A stretch of 64,000 nt of DNA from Cribrihabitans_A pelagius (GCF_048820915.1 NZ_JBMERR010000006.1:1-64000), one strand, 5' to 3'; counted from the stretch's first letter, positions 8,379-17,748 are shown. The notes: generated from the letters alone by a model not told the origin. Program-made: numbers and translations.

Positions 8379-8467
8379 CTCGGCTCTCCTCTGAGATTGA
8401 CTGCAGGCAAGATAGATGCCGCGCCGCGCCGCCGCTATTCGTAGGGCCGCCGCGGCCCTGCGTAGTT

Positions 8468-9076
8468 CTACGGAGAGCCCTGCGCCTCGAGCCAGAGGCG
8501 GGTCATTTCCACCGGCGACGTGGTGCCGAGCTTGGCGCCGATCGCGGCCCTGTGGCTCTCCACGGTGCGGGGAGACAGGTCCAGGGCCGCGGCGATTTCC
8601 CGGGTGGTGAACCCGTGCGCGACCAGCGCGAGCACTTCGTTCTCCCGCTTGGTCAGGGCCGCAAGCAGCGCCAGAGTTTCCTGCCGCTCCGCCGCGGCCG
8701 CCGCGGATGACGCGAGCGCCGCCTGGCCCTTCTGGATCGCATCGATCAGATCCTGTTCGTCGACAGGCTTCGACAGAAAATCGACGGCGCCATTGCGGAA
8801 TGCCCTGCGGCAGGCCTCGATATCGCCATGTCCTGAAATCACGACCGTCGGCCAGTCGATTCCGGCTTCGGCCAATTTCTCTTGCAGTTTCAGGCCCGAG
8901 ATTTCCGGCATCCGGATATCGAGGATGAGACAGGCCGGCGGCAGTTTCGGAAGATCCTTCAGGAAGGCTTCCGGCCCGGAATAGGGCGTGGCCTCGATAC
9001 CGACGGTCGAAAGCAGCAGGCACAGCGCCTCCCGCACGGCCGCATCGTCGTCCACCAGGTAGACACGCGCTGTCAT
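8468..9076 (-). CDS. FixJ/NarL-type response regulator
   Basis: A 202-residue regulator. The receiver domain (VYLVDDDAAVREAL) has its phospho-Asp at residue 53 (LILDIRMPEISG), Thr in VVISGHGD and Lys in FLSKPV. A short linker leads to a LuxR-type HTH (LTKRENEVLALVAHGFTTRE, IAAALDLSPRTVESHR). The start overlaps the stop of the kinase gene by 4 bp (ATGA), so the two are coupled. It should receive the phosphate from that kinase and act on transcription, probably of this operon among others. Confidence 0.9.
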   Translation of the reverse strand: MTARVYLVDDDAAVREALCLLLSTVGIEATPYSGPEAFLKDLPKLPPACLILDIRMPEISGLKLQEKLAEAGIDWPTVVISGHGDIEACRRAFRNGAVDFLSKPVDEQDLIDAIQKGQAALASSAAAAAERQETLALLAALTKRENEVLALVAHGFTTREIAAALDLSPRTVESHRAAIGAKLGTTSPVEMTRLWLEAQGSP

Positions 9077-10620
9077 TCCGCGGCCTCCGGCACGGCGTCC
9101 GCCAGCGGCAGGCTCAGGCGGAACCTGGCGCCTCCCGGCCCTTCGGCCAGCACCAGATCGCCGCCGGCACGTTCGGCGAGCCTGTGGCTCAGCGCGAGGC
9201 CAAGACCGGTGCCCCCGTCCCGCGTGGTGACGAAGGGCGTGAAAAGCCGCTGCCGCACATCGGGCCGGATGCCGGGGCCGGTATCGTTGACTTCGAGCCG
9301 CGCTGTGGCTTGATCCGCCGAGAGCGTGACCGTGACCGCTCGATCGCCCGCCGTGCCCGCCACCGCGTCCAGGGCGTTCCTTACCAGGTTGAAGATCACC
9401 TGTTCGAGTTCGACCTGATCGGCCAGAACCTGTACCGCCGCTTTCGGAACCTGAATGCAGAGGGCGGCGCCGGCCTCATCCGCGGATCGCTCCAACAGGC
9501 TCTGCGCCGTTCGGACACAGTCCCGCAGGTCTACGGGCCGCGGATGGCTCGAGGCGGGCCTGGTCCAGTTGCGCAGACGCTCGAGGATCGCAGAGGCGCG
9601 CCTGGTTTGCCCGACCACATCGCCGAGGATCGCCACCAGGCGGTCGGTCTCCCCGCGCGCCGCAAGATGCCGGGCGGCCTGCGTCTGGGCGAGAATGGCG
9701 GTCAGGGGCTGGGTGAGTTCATGGGCCATGCCACTGGCCATCTCGCCCAGGGCGTTCACCCGGCTGGCGTGGCCGAGGCGGGTCTCAAGGTCGCTGAGCT
9801 CGGCCCGTCGTTCCGCCGCCCGGACCCGCGCCCGCTGGCGCAGCGCCACTTGCGCGCCAAGGGCCGCCAGCGTGATCGCGGCCAGGATCAGCGCCACCCG
9901 GCCGGGAGGCAGGAGCGCTGCGGGAGTGATGGTGACGGCGCTTTCAAGCCGAAGCGGCTGGGTCCCGCTGTCGAGCGGTGCGGAGAACATCGGCGCGGGA
10001 AGGGGCGCGCTGCCCTGGGCGATCACGGTGCCATCCGGCATCGTCAGCCGGACGCTCGATGTCTCGCGGAGCCAGAAGTCGCTGTCTCCGGCCATGAGGG
10101 CGGCGCCGTCGATCACCAGTGCCAGGCCGTAGCGGGCCGACTCCTTGCTGGGGCTGCGCTTGACGATCAGATAGGCCCCCCGGTCGGACGGATGCCGCAA
10201 CAGCACTGGCGCTCCGGCCGAGCTGCTGGCGGCGCGGCGCACGGCCGCGCCGATGTCCGCGTTTCCCTTCCCGGCGCTCAGGGAGGCCTCGGCCGGGTCG
10301 AGCGCCACCAGCAGGATACGCGTGATCCGCGGATAGAAGCGCATGATTGTTGCGGCGACCTCCCCGAACAGATCCGGGCCATCGCCCGCGCTTGCGATGG
10401 CCACCGCGGAGAGCGCCGTGAGATGGGCGTCGTGCTGGTCCGCGCGCTGGCTGACGGCTACGCGCAGGCGCTCGCTCTCGAGCGTCAATTCGGCAATCCG
10501 CGCGCGGTGCTCAAGAAACCAGATCAAGGCCAGCGCGACGCAGCAGGCGAGCATCCAGGCGCCGAGGCCGAGGCGGCGCGCGGGTCCATGTCCGGGTGCT
10601 GTGATGGTTCGAATCTTCAC
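9073..10620 (-). CDS. Membrane sensor histidine kinase
   Basis: A 515-residue kinase. TM1 lies near residues 18-37 (LGAWMLACCVALALIWFL) and TM2 near 240-262 (VALILAAITLAALGAQVAL). They enclose a periplasmic sensor of about 200 residues with PAS/PDC-like character. HisKA has its His at about 300 (GMAHELTQPLTAI), a DctB/FixL-like context. The HATPase domain has NLVRNALDA, DTGPGI and GGTGLGLAL. The apparent start is GTG (10620) with a weak ribosome site. It is first in the kinase-regulator-HbpS-ankyrin operon. The heme-binding protein downstream is the obvious candidate partner of the periplasmic domain. Confidence 0.87.
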   Translation of the reverse strand: MKIRTITAPGHGPARRLGLGAWMLACCVALALIWFLEHRARIAELTLESERLRVAVSQRADQHDAHLTALSAVAIASAGDGPDLFGEVAATIMRFYPRITRILLVALDPAEASLSAGKGNADIGAAVRRAASSSAGAPVLLRHPSDRGAYLIVKRSPSKESARYGLALVIDGAALMAGDSDFWLRETSSVRLTMPDGTVIAQGSAPLPAPMFSAPLDSGTQPLRLESAVTITPAALLPPGRVALILAAITLAALGAQVALRQRARVRAAERRAELSDLETRLGHASRVNALGEMASGMAHELTQPLTAILAQTQAARHLAARGETDRLVAILGDVVGQTRRASAILERLRNWTRPASSHPRPVDLRDCVRTAQSLLERSADEAGAALCIQVPKAAVQVLADQVELEQVIFNLVRNALDAVAGTAGDRAVTVTLSADQATARLEVNDTGPGIRPDVRQRLFTPFVTTRDGGTGLGLALSHRLAERAGGDLVLAEGPGGARFRLSLPLADAVPEAAE

Positions 10621-11602
10621 ACGTTCGTTCCGGTTCTCCTAGGTCCGCCAAAGGTATCATGCCGCTGGCCGCATCATAGGAAAACAACCGGGGCCGGAAA
10701 TCCGTAGGACTACCGGGCCGGACGGGACCGCCGGCAGCGCCCGCGGGGCAGAGCATGGGCATGGCTGCCGCCCGTCACCGTGCGCGCGATTTGCGGCACC
10801 CTCAGGCCCGAAAAGCCGGTCCTCCCGGAGGAGGCCGCCATCCCGGCGGCCACAAAAATTCCGACGCGGCACCGTGCAGCGGCGATCCCGGGGGCCGTGC
10901 CGGTCGGGTCACCGGTTGTCATCGCATTGACGGGCCGGCCATCAGGTTGCCCCGGGCCACCGCAGACGTAACGCTCGCGGACTTTCATCCGGCTGCGCAC
11001 ATGGCCGATACAGGCACGGCCGCGCGCAGGGCTGGGACGTTTGCCGCGGTGGCAAACACGGATGCCGTTCGAACCTGTGCTGCGCCCGGGATCGGAACCC
11101 CGCGGCGGATTCGCAGGAGGCAATTTCCCGCCGGAAAGCAGGCCCCCATCGCCCAGGCTGCGGTGCTTGTGGCGCAAGCCGGGCCAGCGGATGAACCAGG
11201 TTGAGCCTTCAGGGGCATATCGCGCGCATCCCTGGCCCCGGGAAGATCACCCTCTCCCTCGGGCTTCGTTCACGCTGATACGGCCATGGAGGTTTCCCGC
11301 CGCGAGCACGGAGGCGGGTGAACCCGGAAGCCGCCCGGCACGCGCTTGCAGGGGCATTAGAATATATGAAAAATCAACAAGTTAACCGCAATCACCCTTT
11401 CGCGATCGGAGCCCGCCCGCAAAGGCCAGGGTGTCGCCGCCGTGCGGAAATTTTATCTGATGGAACACACATTTTACCGCAAAAATATAAGGCCGGGTAA
11501 AGGAGAAAAATGCGCTCCTAATTGATTGTTGAACCATTTCGCAACCTTTGTCGGGCAAGAAAAATGCGTTCCACCAGTTTCGCCGTTTAGGAGGCGCATG
11601 TT
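10621..11602. other. Gene-poor stretch upstream of the kinase and the chemoreceptor
   Basis: No frame in this stretch has a recognisable family. Open frames at 10780-10971 and 10990-11204 (plus) have the base composition of coding DNA but carry no motif I know, and may be the remains of a gene. From about 11340 to 11600 the DNA becomes AT-richer, as expected for the promoter of the chemoreceptor at 11603. Promoters for the divergent kinase gene should lie near 10621-10700. Confidence 0.35.
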
Positions 11603-14008
11603 ATGAAATCAGGGCATTCAACTAATGAGAGAAATGGCCGCTGGCTTTTCTCCAATTGGAATACCAAGACAAAAGTTTTAGTGGCGACAGCAGCGCCCTT
11701 GGTGCTGACGCTCGGAATTGGAATCGTCGCGCAAACAAATCTCACGAAGATGTCGGAAACCTCCGGCCGGGTCGATCATACCGTGAAGGTCCTGAAGCAG
11801 GCCGACACCATCGTCGCAGCGGCGCTCGACATGGAGGCCGGCATGTGGGGCTATATGCTGGCAGGTGAGGAACACTTCCTGGCGCCCTACCAGAGCGGGG
11901 ATGCGCGCGCCTTTTCCACGCTTAAGGCGCTGCGCCAAACGGTCAGCGACAACCCGCCCCAGGTAGACCGTCTGGCGCAGGCGGAAAAAGTCCTGAAGGA
12001 ATGGCAATCGGAAGTCGCCGAAAAACAAATTTCGATGCGCCGTAGTATTGGAAATTCGAAAACTATGGTCGACCTTGCGCGCCAGATCCAAAACGCCGAA
12101 GGGAAAGCCTACTTCGACAATTTCCGGGGTTTGGCGGCCGAATTCATCGAAGTGGAAAAAAATCTCCTGGAACAGCGCAGCACAGAATTTTACCGGCTGC
12201 TCGACCGCGGTGAAAGCACGGCGGTGTCCATACGGAATGCCATGGGCATGGTGGATCATACCCATGAGGTGATCGAACAGGCGATGGGTATCGTGGCCGC
12301 CGCTGTCGACATGGAAACCGGGATGCGCGGTTTCCTTCTCGCCGGGAAGGATGAGTTTCTTGAACCCTACGAGGCAGGCCAGCAGTCGATTGAAACCCTG
12401 ATCGGGGATCTCTCCCGGACCGTGAGCGATAACCCCGCCCAGGTGGAGCGTCTCCGCCAGATGCAGGACGTGATCGCGGAGTGGCGTACAAGGATCGTGG
12501 AACCTATGCTGGAGCTGCGCCGCGCCATCGGAAATGCCGAAACCATGGACGATATCGCGCGACTGGTCGGTGAAGAGCGCGGCAAGCAATTCTTCGACCG
12601 GTTCCGCGGCATCATGGGCGACTTCACGGCGATCGAGCAGGAGCTGATGGACGCCCGCAAGCAGGCGAACATCGAGACCTCCTCGGACACCAAGACCATG
12701 ATCCTCGGCGCGGTAGCTGCCGCAGTGGTGATCGGGGCGATCGTGGCCTTGTTCATCGGCTCCAGCATCGGCAATGCGGTGCGTTCGGTTACCGCCGCGA
12801 TGGGGCGTCTGGCCGAAGGGGATACCGGCGTGGAGATCGAGGGCCAGAGCCGGGGGGATGAAGTCGGCGCGATGGCACGTTCGCTGGATGTGTTCCGCCA
12901 TTCCCTGATCCGCGAAAAGGAGCTGGAGGCGGAGCAGCGCGAGCGTGACAAACAGCAGGCCGAGGTCGTGCGCGAACTCAGCGGGCACCTGTCCGACCTG
13001 GCACAGGGGGACCTGACGGTGAATATCAGCCGGACCTTCCCCGAAGACTACGAACAGCTGCGCAAGGACTTCAACGGCACCGTTGCCACTCTCAGCCAGA
13101 CCATGGCCCAGGTCATCACTGCCTCGGCGAGTATCAAAAATGGCGCGGCCGAGATCAGCCAGTCTTCCGAAGATCTGTCGAACCGCACCGAAGGGCAAGC
13201 GGCGACTCTCGAGGAAACCGCCGCGGCCCTGGATGAACTGACTGCAAGCGTGAAGTCCGCGGCCGAGGGCGCCCGCAGTGTCGAAGCCATCATGGGTGAA
13301 GCCAGGGCAGAGGCGGAGAACAGCGGCGTCATCGTTCAGAATGCGGTCTCGGCGATGACCGAAATCGAGGAGTCCTCCTCGAAGATCGCTCAGATCATCG
13401 GCGTGATCGACGATATCGCCTTCCAGACCAACTTGCTGGCTCTCAACGCGGGTGTCGAAGCGGCCAGGGCCGGAGAAGCCGGGCGCGGCTTCGCCGTCGT
13501 GGCGTCCGAAGTGCGCGGCCTGGCTCAGCGGTCGGCGGATGCAGCGACGGAGATCAAGACGCTGATCAACGACGGCAGCAAGCAGGTGACGCACGGCGTC
13601 GACCTGGTCGGAAAGGCTGGCCTGGCCCTGAACAGTATCGTCGACAGGGTCAACCACATCTCCCAGCTGGTGTCCGATATTGCCGAGGGTGCGGCCGAAC
13701 AGTCCACCGGCCTGGGTGAGATCAACACCGGTGTGGTCCAGCTCGACCAGGTGACTCAGCAAAACGCAGCCATGGTGGAGCAGTCCTCGGCGGCCGGCCA
13801 CATGCTCAGCGGCGACGCAACCAAACTCGCGGAGCTGGTCGCCCGCTTCAAGATGCCCGGGGCGGGCAGGCTGCAGGAGCCGTCCGGAAACCAGCCCTGC
13901 GCACCTTCTGCGCACGGGAACCACTGGGAGAACCGGGAGAACCCGCCCTTGCGTGCCCCGGTGAGTGTCGAAGGCAACCTGGCCAAAGACCAGTGGCAGG
14001 ATTTCTGA
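11603..14008 (+). CDS. Methyl-accepting chemotaxis protein with two CHASE3 domains
   Basis: An 801-residue receptor. TM1 is at about 25-45. Two tandem CHASE3-like four-helix sensor domains follow (about 50-190 and 210-355). They are internally repeated: VDHTVKVLKQADTIVAAALDME...GYMLAGEEHFLAPY and VDHTHEVIEQAMGIVAAAVDME...GFLLAGKDEFLEPY. Next come TM2 (about 365-387), HAMP, a second HAMP-like segment (LSDLAQGDLTVNIS), and the signalling domain with the hairpin tip FQTNLLALNAGVEAARAGEA. The protein ends WQDF, resembling the xWxxF tether that recruits CheR/CheB. AGGAGG stands 8 bp before the ATG. No che genes are nearby. The ligand is unknown. Confidence 0.9.
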   Translation: MKSGHSTNERNGRWLFSNWNTKTKVLVATAAPLVLTLGIGIVAQTNLTKMSETSGRVDHTVKVLKQADTIVAAALDMEAGMWGYMLAGEEHFLAPYQSGDARAFSTLKALRQTVSDNPPQVDRLAQAEKVLKEWQSEVAEKQISMRRSIGNSKTMVDLARQIQNAEGKAYFDNFRGLAAEFIEVEKNLLEQRSTEFYRLLDRGESTAVSIRNAMGMVDHTHEVIEQAMGIVAAAVDMETGMRGFLLAGKDEFLEPYEAGQQSIETLIGDLSRTVSDNPAQVERLRQMQDVIAEWRTRIVEPMLELRRAIGNAETMDDIARLVGEERGKQFFDRFRGIMGDFTAIEQELMDARKQANIETSSDTKTMILGAVAAAVVIGAIVALFIGSSIGNAVRSVTAAMGRLAEGDTGVEIEGQSRGDEVGAMARSLDVFRHSLIREKELEAEQRERDKQQAEVVRELSGHLSDLAQGDLTVNISRTFPEDYEQLRKDFNGTVATLSQTMAQVITASASIKNGAAEISQSSEDLSNRTEGQAATLEETAAALDELTASVKSAAEGARSVEAIMGEARAEAENSGVIVQNAVSAMTEIEESSSKIAQIIGVIDDIAFQTNLLALNAGVEAARAGEAGRGFAVVASEVRGLAQRSADAATEIKTLINDGSKQVTHGVDLVGKAGLALNSIVDRVNHISQLVSDIAEGAAEQSTGLGEINTGVVQLDQVTQQNAAMVEQSSAAGHMLSGDATKLAELVARFKMPGAGRLQEPSGNQPCAPSAHGNHWENRENPPLRAPVSVEGNLAKDQWQDF

Positions 14009-14109
14009 CGGCAAACTGCCAAGTCCCTGCCCGGCGGCGCGCCCCTGGCGCGTGGCTGGGCGCTGCTGGCCGCGCCCGCCTGTGCCGGCGCGGCCAAGGC
14101 AGCCCGGAT

Positions 14110-15085
14110 CAGCGGGGAATGCCCCGAAGAGCCGGGCCAGCACCGAACGCTTCATAGAGGCCGGCGGCTGGCTGGTCGGGCAGCTGACGGGCCGCAAGGT
14201 GCGCAGCCTCGGCTTTGCCGCCTGCAAGGCGCGACCGGAGGCCGCGGCCGGCTATCTCCGGAGCATCGCGCCGGAGCTTGACGCGCGGCTGGACCCGCCT
14301 CAGCCGGCCGGCACCAGAGCGGGAAGCTGGCCGATGGCCGGATGTCACGCAGCGGAATCATCGGTCACTGCGCCGACGTGCTCGGCACCTTGGCGGTGCC
14401 GCTCTCATGCTGGCCCGCGACTACCGGCCCCTGCCCAAGGGCGTCGAAGGCTGCGTTCGACGGATCCATCCGCGGCCTGTGGTGTCATGAGGCCAGTCAG
14501 GCCAGTTCCGGCGAACTGCTTAGCCCGCTTGCCGAGGCCTTCCCGCGGGGCAGGACCGCAACGCCAAACTTTGCCTTCTGCACCGCGGCGGCGGCAAAGC
14601 TGCAACCGGACGAAGGCCGGCGTCTGGCGCTTGACTGGCGAAACGGAAACCGTGTGCTGCACGCAAACTCGGTGCTCAGCGTGTTGCTGGTCGCCTTGCC
14701 CCATCGGACCGGCCCGGTGGACATCTTCCGGGCTCCGCTCGAAGCGCATTGTTTCAACATGCGGCAAGTGTTCAACCTGCTCGAAACCGGCAGGTTCAGA
14801 CCAACCGCGCCGTCATGACCAGCGGGCTGGCCTCGCGCAACCCGCTGCTGGTCCAGATCATGGCCGATGTGCTGGCCGCGATGTCCCCGGTATTGCCAAC
14901 CCGACAGCTGCCGGCGCAGCGATACACGGCGCGGCGGCGGCCGGTCTGGCGGCGAATTTTGCCGAAGGTGCCGCAAGGTGCCGCAAGGTGCCGCAAGGTG
15001 CCGCAAGGTTCGGCGCGAAGGCCAGCCTGGTCAACACTCATGATCCACAAGCCCACGCGGACTATTCCCGGATATTTGGCCGTTG
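14110..15085 (+). pseudogene. Ribulokinase (FGGY family, AraB-like) remnant
   Basis: Pieces of a ribulokinase occur in different plus-strand frames: GSIRGLWCHEASQASSGELL, TPNFAFCTAAAAKLQPDEGR, LALDWRNGNR, then AVMTSGLASRNPLLVQIMAD, and AAIHGAAAAGLAANFAEGAA with RFGAKA. They run in the order of the FGGY C-terminal domain, but at least three frameshifts separate them. A 30-bp expansion of a 10-bp repeat (14964-15010) interrupts the last piece. The first part (14110-14330) is too degraded to align with certainty. Confidence 0.65.
14964..15010 (+). repeat. 10-bp tandem repeat, about 4.5 copies
   Basis: The unit AAGGTGCCGC is repeated without change, followed by AAGGTTCGG. In intact ribulokinase the corresponding sequence encodes FAEGAARFGAKA with one unit. 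Three extra units add 30 bp (10 residues) in frame. This is replication-slippage expansion inside a dead gene. Confidence 0.85.
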
Positions 15086-15230
15086 CGAACTGGGCGCGTC
15101 CTCTCGCAATATTGGCCAGACTAAGGCGTTAGCGGGCTGCGGCAACCTGACCATCGCGCCGAATCTGCTGGACGAATTGCAGAACGGCATCGTCGGCCTG
15201 CCCCGCATTTTGACACCCGGCATGACCAGC
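15086..15230 (+). pseudogene. Transaldolase (TalB-type) remnant
   Basis: The plus strand reads LGASSRNIGQTKALAGCGNL and TIAPNLLDELQN. This is the conserved transaldolase block '(M)GASFRN(T/I)GQ..ALAGCD.LTI.P.LL.EL'. It follows directly on the ribulokinase remnant in the same frame, so the junction looks like a deletion joining two pentose-metabolism genes. Nothing of the N-terminal Schiff-base region is visible. Confidence 0.7.
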
Positions 15231-15288
15231 GGCGTATCGCCGAGCGAAGCGGTCCCTGTTTTCTGGACAGGTTAGCGGCTGATCTAGG

Positions 15289-15660
15289 TCATGTTGACAA
15301 ATGGCGAAGCCAAAGGCGGATCGAGACGATGTCGACGAAACCGAGGAAATTTTCCGCCGCTTTGTCGTAGCGAGGTGCGGCACGGCGGGCGTTCTGGATC
15401 TTGTTGAAGCAGCGCTCGACCAGATTGCGCAGGCGGTAAAGCGAGCGGTCTACGGTAACGCGGATCTTTCGGGATTTTCGCATCGGGATGACCGGCAGAA
15501 CGTGGCGCGCATCCATACTCACCGTGAAGCTGTCGCCGTCATAGCCGCGATCCGCAAGCAAAACGCTGGAAAGGGGCAGATTGTCGGCCATGACCAGATC
15601 GAAGCCCAGGGAATCCGACTTCTGGCCGAGGCCTTCAAGGCGTGGGCTGAGGCTTAGCTG
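15289..15660 (-). pseudogene. IS5-family transposase C-terminal remnant
   Basis: The minus-strand frame reads VLLADRGYDGDSFTVSMDA, VIPMRKSRKIRVTVDRSLYR, LRNLVERCFNKIQNARR and RYDKAAENFLGFVDIVSIRL. This is the DDE-bearing second half of an IS5-group transposase (ADRGYDxD; PxRxNRK; YRxRxLIExxFxKLKxxRRIATRYDK). The first half is missing; at about 15660 it is replaced by sequence antisense to an IS66 scrap. Confidence 0.75.
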
Positions 15661-15990
15661 GTGCGCATTCCGGGCACGGGCGATCTTGCCAAGGCCTTCC
15701 ATTGTGGGGCGCCCCGCTGGCCCTCCTTCGAGCTCTTCTGCGAGGACGGGCGCATCGGTATCGACAGCAACCCGGCCGGGCGGGCCATGCGCCCAATTGG
15801 CGTCGGAAGGAAAAATTGGCTCTTCGCAGGTTCCGGCAGCGGCGCGGAAACCCTTGCCCGCGCCATGACGCTTGTTGAGACCGCGAAGATGAGCGGCATC
15901 GATCCGCAAGCCTGGCTGGCAGACGTGCCCTGCCGCATCCACGATTACTAGATCAATCGGATCGGCGAGCTTCTTCCATGGAACTCGGCG
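15661..15990 (+). pseudogene. IS66-family transposase C-terminal remnant
   Basis: Reads FCEDGRIGIDSNPAGRAMRP, IGVGRKNWLFAGSGSGAETL and LVETAKMSGIDPQAWLADV, the C-terminal part of IS66 TnpC (DGRIELDTNxVENAIRPIALxRKN.LFAGS). An in-frame TAG at 15949-15951 is followed by INRIGELLPWNSA in the same frame, which is the normal continuation. The end is therefore a nonsense mutation, not a natural terminus. Confidence 0.75.
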
Positions 15991-16077
15991 CCACAGTCAT
16001 TACCCGCGGTATCAACCGGCCGGTTGCGGATGACACTTTGAAGATATGTAACGTTTGGGTTGGCCGCACTCGGACGT

Positions 16078-16745
16078 TCAATAGCCCTCGAAACCCGCCA
16101 ACACGTTTACCGCATTCACTCCGATTTCTTCCACATCATATCCTCCCTCCATCACGAACAATGCCGGGAAGCAGTGTTTGGCAATATCCGCGCCACAGTG
16201 CGTGAAATCTGCCGTCTTCAGCTTGAAAAAGCTGATGGGATCGTTTTTGGATGTATCCACTTCGAGCGAGACGACCAGCGCGTCGGCGCCAAAGGCATCG
16301 ATACGGCTCAGTCCTTCTGCAAGTGCCTGCCGCCAGACGCCAAAGGGGGTGCCGGGCGGTATCGGCAATTTCACGTTGAAGCCTGTTCCCCTGCCTTTTC
16401 CGATTTCGTCCGAATGGGTCAGGAAACGGGGATATGTGCCCATCGGGTCGCCATGCAGCGACACAAACAGAACATCATCGCGTTTATAAAGATATCCTGG
16501 GTACCTTTGCCGTGGCGGAAGTCCACATCCGGGATAGCGACTCTGTTTGCACCATTGTCCAGCTGGGATTGCGCTGCGACTGCCGCGATGGTCAGGAATC
16601 AGAAACCGCCGAACATGTTACCGGTTGCGTGGTGCCCCGGCAGATGGCACAGCGAAAAGACACCTTTTGACCTGCTGCAAGCGCTGCGCCCCGGTCAGAG
16701 CGGCCCGCGCGCTGGCATAGGCCGCCTCCCCAGCGCCTTCTGAAA
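16078..16745 (-). pseudogene. Acetylpolyamine amidohydrolase / histone-deacetylase family protein, truncated and frameshifted
   Basis: Minus strand, in order: LPGHHATGNMFGGFCFLTIAA, DFRHGKGTQDIF, then a one-base deletion near 16488 (TTTATAAA where the family needs TTTTATAAA), then DDVLFVSLHGDPMGTYPRFL, GTGFNVKLPIPPGT and MEGGYDVEEIGVNAVNVLAG. These are the HDAC-fold zinc-site and tyrosine regions of AphA-type deacetylases. The N-terminal 100 or so residues are absent. In intact relatives this gene travels with polyamine ABC transporter genes, as it does here. Confidence 0.7.
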
Positions 16746-16786
16746 GGCTGGCTTCGATTGCATTTGCGTAATTCCCCGGTATTCCC

Positions 16787-17104
16787 TCAATAATGCGGGG
16801 GCATTTTTTGCGTCATGCGCCGGGCTGGCAAAGCAGAGAGGATTGCTTCGCCCTTGAAGCCTTCGGCCGTCCATTCTGGCCAGGCAGCACGCAGGAAGCT
16901 GACGAATTCCGTGCGATGAATCGTGTGCTTCGGCTCGAGCCCGAAATCAGCAGGTTCTGAAACGTGACTTAAGCCCTCAGCATTGACACGGTCCGGAATG
17001 TACTCAGCCCGGCTTTGCCCCTCGCGGGGAGGGTCCAGCTCTCCGCCAAATAGTTCGGTTTCGGCGTCACGCAATTTGTGCTTTTCGGTATGGGTCGTTT
17101 CCAT
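16787..17104 (-). CDS. Hypothetical protein (105 aa)
   Basis: The ATG at 17104 is preceded by GGAGGG at good spacing; the protein begins METTHTEKHKLRDAETELFGG. It is acidic and hydrophilic, with no membrane segment, and ends LPARRMTQKMPPHY. No family recognised. It lies between the truncated binding-protein gene and the amidohydrolase remnant on the same strand. The good ribosome site argues for a real gene, although the region around it is decaying. Confidence 0.5.
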   Translation of the reverse strand: METTHTEKHKLRDAETELFGGELDPPREGQSRAEYIPDRVNAEGLSHVSEPADFGLEPKHTIHRTEFVSFLRAAWPEWTAEGFKGEAILSALPARRMTQKMPPHY

Positions 17105-17166
17105 TGAACCCTCCGCAATGGGATGCGGACAGGTTGCGGACAGCACCGCAACCTGCGCCCCGGAAT

Positions 17167-17748
17167 TCACTTCTTGAGGTTGGTCCAGATCCGGTCGTAA
17201 ATGGACTGCGTTTCTTCATCGCAGACTTCAATAAAGACGCTGGCCCCTGCCTCCGCTGGCGGGTTGTTTTCAGGCTGAACTTTCAGATCGGCATCAAGGA
17301 ATTCTTCCGCTCCCACGACGGCATTATTGTAGCGAGCGAAATTGGAAACCGCCGCAATATTTTCCGGCTCCAGCAGGAAGTCCACGAATCTCAGCGCGTT
17401 TTCCCGGTTCGGCGCGTCCTTCAGAAGCACCACATTGTCCATCCAGACCACATAGCCCTCCTTGGGGAAGGCATATTCCACATTGGCCCCCTCTGCTCGC
17501 GCCTTGGCGGCGAAGCCGTCATAGATCATGCCTGCGGCGGCGTCGCCGGAGACCAGCACCTCCTTGACGGTGTCGGAGTTGAACGAGGCCCAATGCTGCT
17601 TGGCGCCCTGCAGCATCGCGTTCAGCGCCTTCAGCTGGTCGCGGTCGGTGGAGCACTGCGGGATGCCCAGGTGCAGCGATCCCAGCGCCATTATCTCGCC
17701 CTGGCTGTCCAGCACGTTGATCTTGCCCGACAGCTCTGCCGGGGGCTC
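17167..17748 (-). pseudogene. PotD-type polyamine-binding protein, N-terminal half deleted
   Basis: Open frame reading PPAELSGKINVLDSQGEIMA, LGIPQCSTDRDQLKALNAML, YAFPKEGYVVWMDNVVLLKD and IYDRIWTNLKK. This is the C-terminal 185 or so residues of a roughly 360-residue spermidine/putrescine-binding protein. Upstream, the frame runs straight into the last codons of the permease gene, with no signal peptide or N-terminal lobe. About 500 bp has been lost at a junction near 17745. Without signal peptide and half the ligand site it cannot serve the transporter. Confidence 0.8.

Noticed and set aside
10755..11204. A 149-codon plus-strand frame as a gene
   Set aside because: Composition alone is not enough; there is no family match, and adjacent frames on both strands are equally open, so it is described only as a gene-poor stretch.
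11678..14227. An 849-codon open frame antisense to the chemoreceptor
   Set aside because: It mirrors the coding strand of a clear MCP; the translation shows no family motifs and arises from GC-rich codon bias.
14964..15010. A CRISPR-like array at the short repeats
   Set aside because: The 10-bp units are directly adjacent with no spacers; this is a simple tandem repeat in a pseudogene.
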